A stretch of DNA of 64,000 bases from an uncultured Candidatus Melainabacteria bacterium (lineage in GTDB: Bacteria; Cyanobacteriota; Vampirovibrionia; Gastranaerophilales; Gastranaerophilaceae), in NCBI GenBank assembly GCA_934700385.1, contig CAKUXO010000002.1, positions 35,255-99,254 on the forward strand, given 5' to 3'. The notes under the pieces were generated by a model, which was not told the DNA's origin, did no database searches, and saw only the letters and a list, made by a program, of their open reading frames with translations. Positions 8,591 to 17,738 of this stretch are shown piece by piece (the first letter of the stretch is position 1; every line of letters starts with the position of its first letter). Both the position numbers and the translations under genes were made by a program.

Positions 8591-9649
8591 ATGAATATTT
8601 TAGTTGGCGTTTCAGGGGGCGTTGATTCCTCTGTAGTATTGAATTTACTTAAATCTCAAGGTCATAATGTTATTGGCGCTATGATGAAAATTTATGATGG
8701 CGAAATAAAAACAATTGCTAATTCTTGTTATGGAACAGATAAGAAAAAAGAGCTTGAAGATGCTAAAAAAGTTTGCGCTGACGCTGATGTAGAATTTCAT
8801 CTTATTGATTTATCTAAAGAATATGATGAAATTGTTTTTCAAAAGTTTAAAAACCTTTATTTAAGTGGGAAAACTCCTAATCCTTGTGTGATTTGTAATA
8901 AGTTCATTAAATTCGGGCTTTTACCTCAAACCGCAAGAAAACAAGGAATTGTTTTTGATAAGTTTGCAACAGGTCATTATGCTAAAAATGAATTAAATGA
9001 AAATACAGGCAGATTTGAACTTAAAAAAGGAAAAAATCCTAAAAAAGATCAAACTTATTTTTTGTATAAATTATCTCAAGATGAACTTAAAAACATTTTA
9101 TTTCCTTTAGGAAATTTTGAAAAAGAAGAAGTTAGAGCTTATGCTAAAAATCATAATATAATTACTGCTTCAAAAACAGATAGCCAAGACTTTTATAAAG
9201 GCGATTTTTCAGAGCTTTTTGATATAAATGAAAAGAAAAAAGGAAAAATAATTGATAGAAAAGGAAATGTTTTAGGTTATCATAACGGTATTTTTAACTA
9301 TACAATCGGTCAAAGAAAAGGGCTTTGTATAGCATATTCTGAACCACTTTATGTTATTGATATTGATAGCGAAACAAATTCTGTTATTGTTGGTGTTAAA
9401 AATGAAACCTATTCAAAAAGTTTAATTGCAACTGATTGCAACTGGATTGCAATTGATAAACCAACAAAACCTTTTGAAGCAACGGCAAAAATCCGTTCTG
9501 CTTCTGAAGCGAAAAAGGTTGTTGTTTACCCTGAAAATGATAAAATCAAAGTTGAATTTGATGAAGAAATAAGTGCCATCGCAAAAGGTCAAGCAGTTGT
9601 TTTATATCAAGATGACGTTGTTTTAGGCGGCGGCACAATAGAAAAATAG
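8591..9649 (+). CDS. mnmA: tRNA-specific 2-thiouridylase MnmA (variant lacking the second catalytic Cys)
   Basis: A 352-residue enzyme that thiolates U34 of tRNA Lys/Glu/Gln. It has the PP-loop GVSGGVDSS (6-14), the catalytic CxxC in NPCVICNKFIKFG (C99, C102), ATGHYAK, the KGKNPKKDQTYFLY segment and the C-terminal GQAVVLY beta-barrel. At the place where classical MnmA has the persulfide cysteine in a CFI context, this protein reads DSQDFYKGD, with no Cys. It also has a NSCYG segment (C46) shared with a subset of MnmA proteins. This suggests a different sulfur-transfer mechanism, for example an Fe-S cluster held by C46/C99/C102 (inferred). The start has no strong ribosome-binding site. Confidence 0.93.
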   Translation: MNILVGVSGGVDSSVVLNLLKSQGHNVIGAMMKIYDGEIKTIANSCYGTDKKKELEDAKKVCADADVEFHLIDLSKEYDEIVFQKFKNLYLSGKTPNPCVICNKFIKFGLLPQTARKQGIVFDKFATGHYAKNELNENTGRFELKKGKNPKKDQTYFLYKLSQDELKNILFPLGNFEKEEVRAYAKNHNIITASKTDSQDFYKGDFSELFDINEKKKGKIIDRKGNVLGYHNGIFNYTIGQRKGLCIAYSEPLYVIDIDSETNSVIVGVKNETYSKSLIATDCNWIAIDKPTKPFEATAKIRSASEAKKVVVYPENDKIKVEFDEEISAIAKGQAVVLYQDDVVLGGGTIEK

Positions 9650-9662
9650 TTAAGCATTTAGC

Positions 9663-10673
9663 TTAACTATTAACTAAAGTTTTTGCTTTCGTTTTCTTTC
9701 TATATAACATATCGCAAAAGGCTTCAATTCTAGTGATAAAGCCAGCTTCACCGGTATGTTCATCAATTGTTAAATTTAAAAGCGGTTTATTAAAATTCTT
9801 AGCTTTTCTTTTGATATCTTCAACCATTAAGCTATCAGGTCCGCAACCAAAGGCAGTTAGAGTGATTACACCATCAATTTTTTCATCTTGAAGATAGTGC
9901 CCAGCGCACCCTGTCATTTCGTGTTGGTTTGCCCAATAAAGAGTTGAATTAAGGCTTTCCATGCCGCCTTTTAATTGTTCAATTGTTAATTGATATGCGT
10001 TATAAACTCTCACGTTTAAATTTTCAAGTTTTTTAAAGATATCCATACAAGCACGCTTATCATAAATGTTATACCCATGCCCGATTAAAGCAATACTAAT
10101 TGGTTTATCTTCTTTTTTAGGTGCAATAATAACTTGACCTTTTTTAGCGTTATTTAAGGCTTCATCAAAATCAAGCCCATTTTGAACCATTACATTAAAA
10201 TTATTTTGAACAACAAAACCTGCGTTTTGAGCTTCTTTAATTTTATTAATGTCTTTAATTCCATATTGAGTTGCAATTTCAGTTAAAAAATCAATTAAAT
10301 TGTTATTTTTTTCTGATTTATCTAGAGTTGCCTCAATTATATTAAAATCGCCTTTTACAACGTTTTTAATTAAGTCGGGAAGTCCTCTTATTTTTGAGCA
10401 ATTGTAAATTTTAGGTGCAATTGATTGAATTGATGGAACAAAAATATTTTTAACACCTTTATTAATTAAATTAACAACATGCCCAGTATAAACTTTAATA
10501 GGTAAACAAGTTTCTGTTACAACCAAAGAAGCACCATCTGCAATTGTTTTTTTGGTTGTTGGGTCAGATAAAATTATTTCAATCCCGATATTATTGAAAA
10601 AGCCCCACCAAAAAGGAAAATAGTTATAATATGAAATTGCTCTTGGTATTCCTATTGTTTTATCTTTAATCAT
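9663..10673 (-). CDS. Acyl-CoA dehydratase activase-related protein (DUF2229 family)
   Basis: A 336-residue protein resembling the DUF2229 segment found with or fused to 2-hydroxyacyl-CoA dehydratase activases. It starts with IGIPRAISYYNYFPFW, typical of the family, and has conserved cysteines in TETCLPIKV, YNCSKIRG and TGCAGHY plus the TAFGCGPDSLM signature, likely [4Fe-4S] ligands. In anaerobes these proteins belong to a corrinoid/benzoyl-CoA-type reductase activation superfamily, but no activase or dehydratase gene is adjacent here. The stand-alone occurrence leaves the substrate open. Confidence 0.8.
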   Translation of the reverse strand: MIKDKTIGIPRAISYYNYFPFWWGFFNNIGIEIILSDPTTKKTIADGASLVVTETCLPIKVYTGHVVNLINKGVKNIFVPSIQSIAPKIYNCSKIRGLPDLIKNVVKGDFNIIEATLDKSEKNNNLIDFLTEIATQYGIKDINKIKEAQNAGFVVQNNFNVMVQNGLDFDEALNNAKKGQVIIAPKKEDKPISIALIGHGYNIYDKRACMDIFKKLENLNVRVYNAYQLTIEQLKGGMESLNSTLYWANQHEMTGCAGHYLQDEKIDGVITLTAFGCGPDSLMVEDIKRKAKNFNKPLLNLTIDEHTGEAGFITRIEAFCDMLYRKKTKAKTLVNS

Positions 10674-10812
10674 TAATTTGTTCCTATTTTAAGTTTTGTT
10701 TAATAATATTATATCAGAAACAATTTTAGTGGCTTAAAAATGTTTTATTTAATTTTTGTAACTTTTTTTCAATTTTTGTATCAATTTTTTTCGATTAGTT
10801 TGTTTTAAATAG

Positions 10813-10818
10813 TATAAT
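10813..10818 (+). promoter_or_regulatory. -10 element upstream of the large M16 peptidase
   Basis: A perfect TATAAT lies 25 bases before the ATG, followed by an AAGG ribosome-binding site. No good -35 hexamer is visible in the AT-rich sequence upstream. Confidence 0.45.
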
Positions 10819-10843
10819 ATTTTTTTAAATCTTAAGGTAAGAA

Positions 10844-13774
10844 ATGTCATTTCAATATATAAATCCGTCTTTTTATCCAAAAAATCAAAATTATTATAAT
10901 ACTATGCCCTCTCAAGGGTATGTTTTGCCGTATTTTAGTAATATTGTAATTTCAAACCCTTATCAAACAAGCATTTATAATCAAGGCGGCATTTATCCAT
11001 ATATGTACACTATCGCTGGATTAAACGGGCAAGCTCAAACAAACCCAATGTATCGTCAAACGGGTGTAATTAAAACAGAAAACAATCAAACGGCATACTT
11101 GTTTGAAATGGCAAACGGTCAAAAAGTGGCAATCATGCCAAGAAAAGACCAAAAAACAATAGCTAAAACTTTCTTTAACGCAGGTTCATTAAATGAAAAT
11201 GACTCTATTAGAGGTTTAAGCCATTGTATTGAACATTGTAATTTTAAAGGTTCGTCTAAATTTGAAGATGGCGATGTCTTTAAATTAACCGGTTTAATGG
11301 GTGCAAGCACAAACGCTTCAACAGACTTAGCTCAAACAGATTATTATATTTCAGCACCTTATTTTGAAGATAAAGATTTTGAAAAAACAATCGAAATTCA
11401 AGGAGATATGTTATCTACTCCAAGATTTGATGAAGCTGCGCTTGAATCTGAAAAAGGTCCGATTTGTTCTGAAATTTCTATGATAAACGACGACCCAACG
11501 ACTTCTGCTTATGATAAAGTAATTAGAAATCTTTTTCAAATTCAATCAAATTCAAAAAACCTTGTGGCAGGCTCAATTGACACTGTTCAAAATTTAAAAA
11601 GAAGTGATTTAGTTAATCATCATCAAACATATTATGACCCAAAAGATACTTATACTGTTGTTGTAGGGGATGTTGATGTTGAAAAAACAATTAATTTAAT
11701 AGCTAAAAATTTCACCCTAAAATCAAGTAATTTTTCTGATGATAAAAAATATAAAGAACCTCTTAATCCTCTAAACCAAGCTAAAAGAGAGGATGTAAGA
11801 AGTTCTAAAACTAATAATTCAGTTGTTATGATGGCTTTTTGCGGACCAAAACCAACAAATGCAAAAGATATGATAATAGCTGATATGCTTGATTATTACT
11901 TGCCTTATTATTCTTCATCTAACCTTAAAAAAGGGCTTGATGAAATGAATGCTTTTTATGACGCCGATAGACAAAAAGTTGGCTTAAATAAGAATGACCC
12001 TTGTGCGTTAGTTGGGGTGATAACAACAAATCCTAATGATGAACAAAAAGCAATTGATTTATATTACGATTCAATTTATGATTTACAAAATTTCTATTTA
12101 AAAGATGATGATATGCAGGCTTTAAAAAATTATATGTTAAAGCACTATGAATACACAATGACAGATAGCGCATCGCTTTGTGATATTTTAGCGCAAAATA
12201 TGATGAGCGGCTCGTTTGATACTTTTAGCGATTATAAAGCAATCGCTGATTCAATTACAAAAGAAGACATCATGAATTTTGCAAGAAAATATTATGACCT
12301 AAATAAAATTTCAATGGTTGTGGTTCATCCTACCTCTGTTTCTGTTGAAGATATCAATAGAAATTATGAACAATCTAAATATTCTTTTGATAATATGACA
12401 AAATTAAAAACGAGTTTTAACCCTAAACCAATTGTTTTTGGTTCAAATTCAAAAAAAGATTTAGGTTTTAGCTCTTTAGATGAATGTGTTTTACCTAACA
12501 ACACAAATTTAATTTTCAACACAACAAATTCAAATTTATGTGTATTCAATTGGAACATAGCAACTCCGCCAATTAAACCCAAAAACCCTGCTATTCCAAT
12601 AGTTCTAAGTGAATTATTTTCAAAGGGTACAATGTTACATCCTAAAGAAGAATTTGATAAATATAAAGAATTAAATGCAATTGATACCCTTGTAAATGTT
12701 AATGAAAAAAGAATTGAACTAAGGGCAGATTGTCTTGCAAAAGATACTTCAAAAACTCTTGAGCTTTTGAATGAATTAATTTACAATCCTAATTTTTCTC
12801 AAAGCGAATTTGAAAAAACAAAAAAATACATAAAAGATGTTTTTTCTGCTGCGCATAAAGATTCAGATGAAACCCTTTTAAATTCCGTTTACCCTGGATA
12901 TTTCCCAACAAAAGATGAAATTTTAAATTCAATTGATGACTTAACTCTTGATGATGTTAAATCTTTCTATAATGAATTACTTCACAGCGCTTCATCTACT
13001 TTTGTTGCTTCAATGCCTGATGAAAAATATCCGTTTTTAAAAGATAGCGTTAAAACTTATCAAAGTATGAATGATTTTAAATTCCAAAATTCAACTCCAA
13101 AGTTAACACCTATTTTTGAATCTAATAAAAAAGAAGAAATAATTTATGATACAGATGACCTAAATCAAGCTCAAATTTCAAAGTCATATAAATTCCCTTT
13201 AAGCGGAAATATTCAAGATGAAGTTAAGTTTGAATTGGTAAATGCTATTTTAGGCGGAACTCCAAATGCCCGTTTGTTTATGGATTTAAGAGATAAGCAA
13301 CAGCTTGCCTATAGCGTTTATTCATCTATTAATTCATTTGAAAATACAGGTATTTTAACTTTATCAATTTTAACAACAACAGATGATAAAGAAGCAGGTA
13401 AAACAAGTTTTGATAATGTTCAAAAATCTCTTGAAGGTTTTAAAAAGCATACAGATTTATTATGCAGGGAACTTGTTTCAGATGAAGAACTTGAGGCAGC
13501 TAAGAAAAGATTAAAACAAGATTTAATTGGCGCTACACAAAGTGAAAATAAAGAAACTGCTTTAATTTCAATGAACGCTCAAGAACCTTATGGTGTTAAA
13601 AGAATTGATGAATATTATAATGCTATTGATAAAATTACAAAAGAAGATGTTAAAAAGGCGGCTAATTTAATCTTTTCTCAAAAGCCCACAACATCAATTC
13701 TAGCTAGTGAGGACACAATTAAATCTCAACTTCCATATTTAAAATCAAGTTGTGAAAATGTTATCCATGCTTAA
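10844..13774 (+). CDS. Large M16 zinc metallopeptidase (two-unit) with Asn/Tyr-rich leader
   Basis: A 976-residue M16-family peptidase. Residues 1-75 are Tyr/Asn/Gln/Pro-rich and low-complexity, without a clear signal peptide. The inverted zinc motif HxxEH is HCIEH (H127, E130, H131), and the third ligand is probably E210 in ICSEISM. A second M16 unit in the C-terminal half has the typical GGTPNARLFMDLRDKQQLAY segment but no zinc motif, so this is a fused active/inactive pair. M16 enzymes form clamshell chambers that degrade small unfolded peptides, such as cleaved leader peptides. An AAGG ribosome-binding site supports the start. It is followed 48 bases later by a glycosidase-like gene. Confidence 0.9.
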   Translation: MSFQYINPSFYPKNQNYYNTMPSQGYVLPYFSNIVISNPYQTSIYNQGGIYPYMYTIAGLNGQAQTNPMYRQTGVIKTENNQTAYLFEMANGQKVAIMPRKDQKTIAKTFFNAGSLNENDSIRGLSHCIEHCNFKGSSKFEDGDVFKLTGLMGASTNASTDLAQTDYYISAPYFEDKDFEKTIEIQGDMLSTPRFDEAALESEKGPICSEISMINDDPTTSAYDKVIRNLFQIQSNSKNLVAGSIDTVQNLKRSDLVNHHQTYYDPKDTYTVVVGDVDVEKTINLIAKNFTLKSSNFSDDKKYKEPLNPLNQAKREDVRSSKTNNSVVMMAFCGPKPTNAKDMIIADMLDYYLPYYSSSNLKKGLDEMNAFYDADRQKVGLNKNDPCALVGVITTNPNDEQKAIDLYYDSIYDLQNFYLKDDDMQALKNYMLKHYEYTMTDSASLCDILAQNMMSGSFDTFSDYKAIADSITKEDIMNFARKYYDLNKISMVVVHPTSVSVEDINRNYEQSKYSFDNMTKLKTSFNPKPIVFGSNSKKDLGFSSLDECVLPNNTNLIFNTTNSNLCVFNWNIATPPIKPKNPAIPIVLSELFSKGTMLHPKEEFDKYKELNAIDTLVNVNEKRIELRADCLAKDTSKTLELLNELIYNPNFSQSEFEKTKKYIKDVFSAAHKDSDETLLNSVYPGYFPTKDEILNSIDDLTLDDVKSFYNELLHSASSTFVASMPDEKYPFLKDSVKTYQSMNDFKFQNSTPKLTPIFESNKKEEIIYDTDDLNQAQISKSYKFPLSGNIQDEVKFELVNAILGGTPNARLFMDLRDKQQLAYSVYSSINSFENTGILTLSILTTTDDKEAGKTSFDNVQKSLEGFKKHTDLLCRELVSDEELEAAKKRLKQDLIGATQSENKETALISMNAQEPYGVKRIDEYYNAIDKITKEDVKKAANLIFSQKPTTSILASEDTIKSQLPYLKSSCENVIHA

Positions 13775-13822
13775 AAAAGATAATTAAATCTTACTAATTT
13801 GTCTATTTAAAAACATTAAAAT

Positions 13823-15166
13823 ATGAGTTATTTATTTTATATGAATAATTCTATTAATATGCTTTTAAAAGCCTTAAACTACGACATTAATTTATCTAAA
13901 AATAATGATTTTAATAATCAAATTTATCATTCAATCGGCTGTCATTTTGATAAAAAATGGATTGCAAATGTTTTGCCTTCTGAATTAATTAACTATGATT
14001 TTAAAAAAGCACTTGAATTAATTATGACACTATCAGAAGGAGATAATTTTTATCAAACTTTTCCTGATGAAATTAAATCGCCTGATTATGGCGATAATTG
14101 GGGTAGGTTTGCAAATTATATTGAAATTAACAACCGTGCTATTGCAACAATGAAAAATGAAACCTGTTGTTGCGGTATTTTAAATTTAATTAAACTTTTG
14201 CCTGCAATTCCACCAAGTGCTAAGTCTTGGGCAAATTGTATAATAATATCTCAAGTTTTTCCTAATATTTATGGCGATGGCTATAACAAATCGCCATTTG
14301 AAGAAAATTCTGTTTATGGTTTGAAAATTAACTCAGGCTATAGTGAAAACATCATTTCAAAAGAAATAGAAGATAAAATTTCTTCTTCTAATCAACTTCG
14401 TGCGTTTTGCGACCTTGCTCATTTTAGAGGAATTAAAACAGGTTATAGAATGATGATTTCTCAAGATCAAATTAAAGTTGTTCAAGGAAATTCTGATGTA
14501 ACTTTTGATTGGAATAATCAAAGTTTTGTTGAACTTTTTATAGAAGAAAATGTTAAATTAATTAACCTTGGTTTTGAAGCTATTTTTGTGGATAGTGCAA
14601 AACACATTGGCGGTTTTGATATGGAAAATTATACAGGTGTGGGCGCACTTCCAAGCTATCCACAGGCTCAATATATCTTTAATGAAATAAGAAAACGCTC
14701 AGGAAAAACAAATCTTTCTATAGTAGGCGAAAAAAGTTCTTGGGATTTTAAAAGATATGAAAATATGGGTTTAACCGCAGGAACAGATTATATTACGGGA
14801 GATAACTTTGACGCAGTTAAAAAGTTATCATTTGAATTAAAATACCACAGAAACTATGCCCCTGGGGTTGAAATTGAAAATGATAATTATTATGGCGGAA
14901 TTAGCTATGAACAACGTTTAAATAGAATTAACACGGCTCTTTTTGCTTATGAATATCCATCAGATAAACTTCCAAGTTTTATGCAGATGAATGACATTTT
15001 TCCTTTAAGATATGATACAAACACTCATCATATAATGATGACAAACCCATCTTATTCAACTGATGGTTCATCTAAAAGCCACATTGAAAATTTATTTACA
15101 AAAGATGACGGAAGAAAATATAATCATCAAGTTGCTAAACTTTTTTCTTATGCGCTTTGTTTATAA
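13823..15166 (+). CDS. Divergent GH13-like TIM-barrel protein
   Basis: A 447-residue protein with remnants of the alpha-amylase barrel motifs: FCDLAHFRGIKTGYR (196-209, like the strand before region I), GFEAIFVDSAKHIGG with possible nucleophile D257, and LSIVGEKS with possible acid E303. A cysteine cluster CCC (115-117) and an NWGRFANY segment precede them. The final HD region IV is not obvious. It may be an unusual glycosidase, a transglycosidase or an inactive relative. No signal peptide is seen, and the start lacks a strong ribosome-binding site. Its convergent neighbour overlaps its 3' end by 6 bases. Confidence 0.6.
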   Translation: MSYLFYMNNSINMLLKALNYDINLSKNNDFNNQIYHSIGCHFDKKWIANVLPSELINYDFKKALELIMTLSEGDNFYQTFPDEIKSPDYGDNWGRFANYIEINNRAIATMKNETCCCGILNLIKLLPAIPPSAKSWANCIIISQVFPNIYGDGYNKSPFEENSVYGLKINSGYSENIISKEIEDKISSSNQLRAFCDLAHFRGIKTGYRMMISQDQIKVVQGNSDVTFDWNNQSFVELFIEENVKLINLGFEAIFVDSAKHIGGFDMENYTGVGALPSYPQAQYIFNEIRKRSGKTNLSIVGEKSSWDFKRYENMGLTAGTDYITGDNFDAVKKLSFELKYHRNYAPGVEIENDNYYGGISYEQRLNRINTALFAYEYPSDKLPSFMQMNDIFPLRYDTNTHHIMMTNPSYSTDGSSKSHIENLFTKDDGRKYNHQVAKLFSYALCL

Positions 15167-16345
15167 GTTCTTTTTGTCTAATTTTAAAAATTTAGCTAAA
15201 GGAGAAATTAAACTTCCTTGAATAAAAATTGAAATAATTACAAGAAAAAAGACAATGTTAAAAATTTCATGCGCAAAATAAACATTATATTTTAAAGGAA
15301 AAGTTGCTAGAACAACGGGTGCCGCCCCTCTTAAACCAATCCAAGAAATAAAAATCTTTTCTTTTAAATTTCTTTTTGAAAAATAATCAATAATAAAAAC
15401 CGCTATCGGTCTTGCTATAAAAGTTAAAATTAAAAAAGAAATTCCTGCAATTTTTAAAAATTTCAATCCCTCTATGAAATTAATTAATAAACCAAGAGTT
15501 ATAAACATAACAATTTGAAAACTCCAAGCAAGGGCGTCGTGGAATTTTATAAGCATTTTTTTATTAATAAATTCAAAGTGTGCTAAACTTAAACCAAGAG
15601 TATAAACCACAATAAAGCCATTAATCTTTAGGCTTTCACAAAATGAATAACAAAAAAGCACATAAGAAAAAGATAAAACAACATAAAGGCTTTCATATTC
15701 TAGTTTTATTTTGTTAATTAAAAATACAAAAATTTTAGCTAAAACATATCCTAAAATAATTCCAAAAGTCATTTGATATATAAAATTTAAAAATAAATTT
15801 GAAAAAGCAACTTCATTTTTAATTAAATTAATAACACAAAAGGTTAAAAAGGCTGCCATTGGGTCATTACTGCCTGATTCAAATTCTAAAAGCGATTTTA
15901 AATTGCAACAAAGATTTATATTTTTACTTCTTAAAATCCCAAAAACCGCCGCTGCGTCTGTTGAAGAAATTATTGCCCCTAGAAGCATTGAGCTTTGCAT
16001 ATTTAAATTTGAAAATTTATAAATTAAATAAGAAAAAATAACCCCCGTTAATAAAACCCCTAGGGTTGCAAGCATGACTCCTTCTTTAAAAACGGGTTTA
16101 ATTTCTTTTGTATTAACACTTAAGCCACCCATAAACAAAATAAAAGTTAAAGAAATTATCCCTAAAAATTGGACTAAATTATAATCATTAAATGAAATTT
16201 TTAACAAGCCATCTTGACCTGCTAAAATTCCAAGTAAAATAAAAAATAATAAAGATGGAATTCCATATCTTGCGCTGATTTTGCTGAATAAAACCGCAAG
16301 GAAAACTAATAAGGAAAAAACAATCAAAGCTTGATTAAAATCCAT
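15161..16345 (-). CDS. Cation:proton antiporter, NhaP2/CvrA type, without cytosolic domain
   Basis: A 394-residue polytopic inner-membrane antiporter of the CPA1 family, with about 11-13 predicted helices. Signature segments are MGGLSVNTKEIK, SSTDAAAVFGILR, LEFESGSNDPMAAFLT (with the ND pair in the ion-binding core) and WIGLRGAAPVVLAT. These match NhaP2/CvrA K+(Na+)/H+ antiporters. Full-length relatives carry a cytosolic C-terminal regulatory domain of roughly 150-180 residues; this one ends right after the last helix, so it lacks that domain. It lies downstream of thiS on the same strand, but a functional link is not apparent. Confidence 0.9.
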   Translation of the reverse strand: MDFNQALIVFSLLVFLAVLFSKISARYGIPSLLFFILLGILAGQDGLLKISFNDYNLVQFLGIISLTFILFMGGLSVNTKEIKPVFKEGVMLATLGVLLTGVIFSYLIYKFSNLNMQSSMLLGAIISSTDAAAVFGILRSKNINLCCNLKSLLEFESGSNDPMAAFLTFCVINLIKNEVAFSNLFLNFIYQMTFGIILGYVLAKIFVFLINKIKLEYESLYVVLSFSYVLFCYSFCESLKINGFIVVYTLGLSLAHFEFINKKMLIKFHDALAWSFQIVMFITLGLLINFIEGLKFLKIAGISFLILTFIARPIAVFIIDYFSKRNLKEKIFISWIGLRGAAPVVLATFPLKYNVYFAHEIFNIVFFLVIISIFIQGSLISPLAKFLKLDKKNL

Positions 16346-16396
16346 GATTATAAAATTATAAAAATGGCTTTTAAAATTTTCAATTGTCGATTTAAC

Positions 16397-16597
16397 CTAG
16401 CCCCCTGCGCAAAGAGTAACTATTTCAATGCTATCGCCTTCATTTAAAAAAGTATTTTGATAGTTTTCTTTTTTAATAATTTCAAGATTTTTTTCAATTA
16501 TAAAGTTTTTAAAGTTAATGTTTTGGCTTTGAATTAATGTTTCAAGTGAAATTTGATTTTCAATATCAATAATATTTCCGTTTAATTTTATTTTCAT
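16397..16597 (-). CDS. thiS: Sulfur carrier protein ThiS
   Basis: A 66-residue ubiquitin-like sulfur carrier ending in the diagnostic Gly-Gly (CAGG), which is adenylated and thiocarboxylated to donate sulfur to the thiazole ring of thiamine. It begins MKIKLNGN, a typical beta strand of the fold, and has the FLNEGDSIEIVTL segment near the end. An AAAAGGAATT ribosome-binding site is present. No other thiamine gene (thiG, thiF, thiH) is adjacent; MoaD is the main alternative, but length and sequence favour ThiS. Confidence 0.9.
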   Translation of the reverse strand: MKIKLNGNIIDIENQISLETLIQSQNINFKNFIIEKNLEIIKKENYQNTFLNEGDSIEIVTLCAGG

Positions 16598-16746
16598 TTT
16601 TAATTCCTTTTATGGGTAAAAGTATAATAATTCATTTACTCAATCTTTGCAATACGTTTTTAATTATTGACCTAAAAGATAAATTGTAGTTTAATTATAA
16701 ATAACCTTTGTTTATAGGGATGATATCACAATCGGGCTGAAGCAAA

Positions 16747-17673
16747 ATGGATTTAATTAAAGAAATAAAAAAACTTAAAGAAGAAAAAAATGCTATTATT
16801 TTAACTCATTGTTATCAAAACATTGAAATCGATGAAGTTTCTGATTTTGTTGGAGATTCATTATATCTTAGTAAAATGGCAGCAAAAACAGACGCTGATA
16901 TTATTGTTTTTGCAGGTGTTTATTTTATGGCACAAAGTGCAAAACTTCTTTCGCCCGATAAAAAAGTTTTATTGCCTCAAATGAACTCCGGTTGCCTTAT
17001 GGCAGATATGATTGATGTTGAAAATTTAAAAATTTTCAAAGAAAAACATCCTAATATTCCTGTTGTTTGCTATATTAATTCAACTGCTGAAATTAAAGCA
17101 AATTGTGATATTTGTTGCACAAGTTCAAATGCTGTTGAAGTTGTTAGAAGTTTAAATGTTCCAAAGGTTCTTTTTGTGCCTGATACATATTTAGGTAAAT
17201 ATGTTGAATCAAAATTAAATAATGTTGAAGTTATTACATTTAATGGCTTTTGCCCAACTCATTTAAGAATTAGGGTTGAAGATATTGAACAAGCAAGAAA
17301 AACTTATCCTAATGCGCCTATTTTAGCGCACCCAGAATGTCACCACACAATTGCAAAATTAGCAGATTTTGTTGGTTCAACTAAAGAAATAATGGAATAT
17401 GCTAAAAATTCAAATTATACACAATACGTAATTGCAACTGAAAAAGGCGTTTGTGACAGATTAAACAGAGATTCAAAATTAAACAATTGGAATAAAGAAT
17501 TTGTTTTAATTAATGAAAACATCGTTTGTCCAAATATGAAAAGAAATAACTTATCTAACATTTATCAAACACTTTTAGATGAAAAAAATGAAATAACGAT
17601 TAATGAAACAGTTTCAAAAAAAGCAAAAGAATGTATTGAAAAAATGTTTACAATTAATCAAATAAAAGCATAA
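16747..17673 (+). CDS. nadA: Quinolinate synthase A
   Basis: A 308-residue [4Fe-4S] enzyme that condenses iminoaspartate with dihydroxyacetone phosphate to quinolinate, the second step of de novo NAD synthesis. The three cluster cysteines are C83 (NSGCLMADM), C169 (NGFCPTH) and C261 (CPNMK). The family motifs HCYQ, VFAGVYFMAQSAK, HPECHH and ATEKG are all present. It is divergent from thiS. nadB and nadC are not in the window. The start has only a weak ribosome-binding site (GAAG). Confidence 0.96.
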   Translation: MDLIKEIKKLKEEKNAIILTHCYQNIEIDEVSDFVGDSLYLSKMAAKTDADIIVFAGVYFMAQSAKLLSPDKKVLLPQMNSGCLMADMIDVENLKIFKEKHPNIPVVCYINSTAEIKANCDICCTSSNAVEVVRSLNVPKVLFVPDTYLGKYVESKLNNVEVITFNGFCPTHLRIRVEDIEQARKTYPNAPILAHPECHHTIAKLADFVGSTKEIMEYAKNSNYTQYVIATEKGVCDRLNRDSKLNNWNKEFVLINENIVCPNMKRNNLSNIYQTLLDEKNEITINETVSKKAKECIEKMFTINQIKA

Positions 17674-17677
17674 CCTC

Positions 17678-17705
17678 TTGATTTTCTTATTCAAAATAGT
17701 ATAAT
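17678..17705 (+). promoter_or_regulatory. Promoter of the SprA-like gene
   Basis: TTGATT (17678-17683), a 16-base spacer and a perfect TATAAT (17700-17705) lie 34 bases before the ATG, with GGGGGTG as ribosome-binding site. Good consensus match; start site inferred. Confidence 0.6.
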
Positions 17706-17738
17706 AATTTTGTCGTTAGATAATAATTTGGGGGTGTT

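Noticed and set aside
9649..9667. Terminator between mnmA and the DUF2229 gene
   Set aside because: A 7-bp stem (GTTAAGC/GCTTAAC) overlaps the stop codons but has no convincing T-run, so it is too weak to list.
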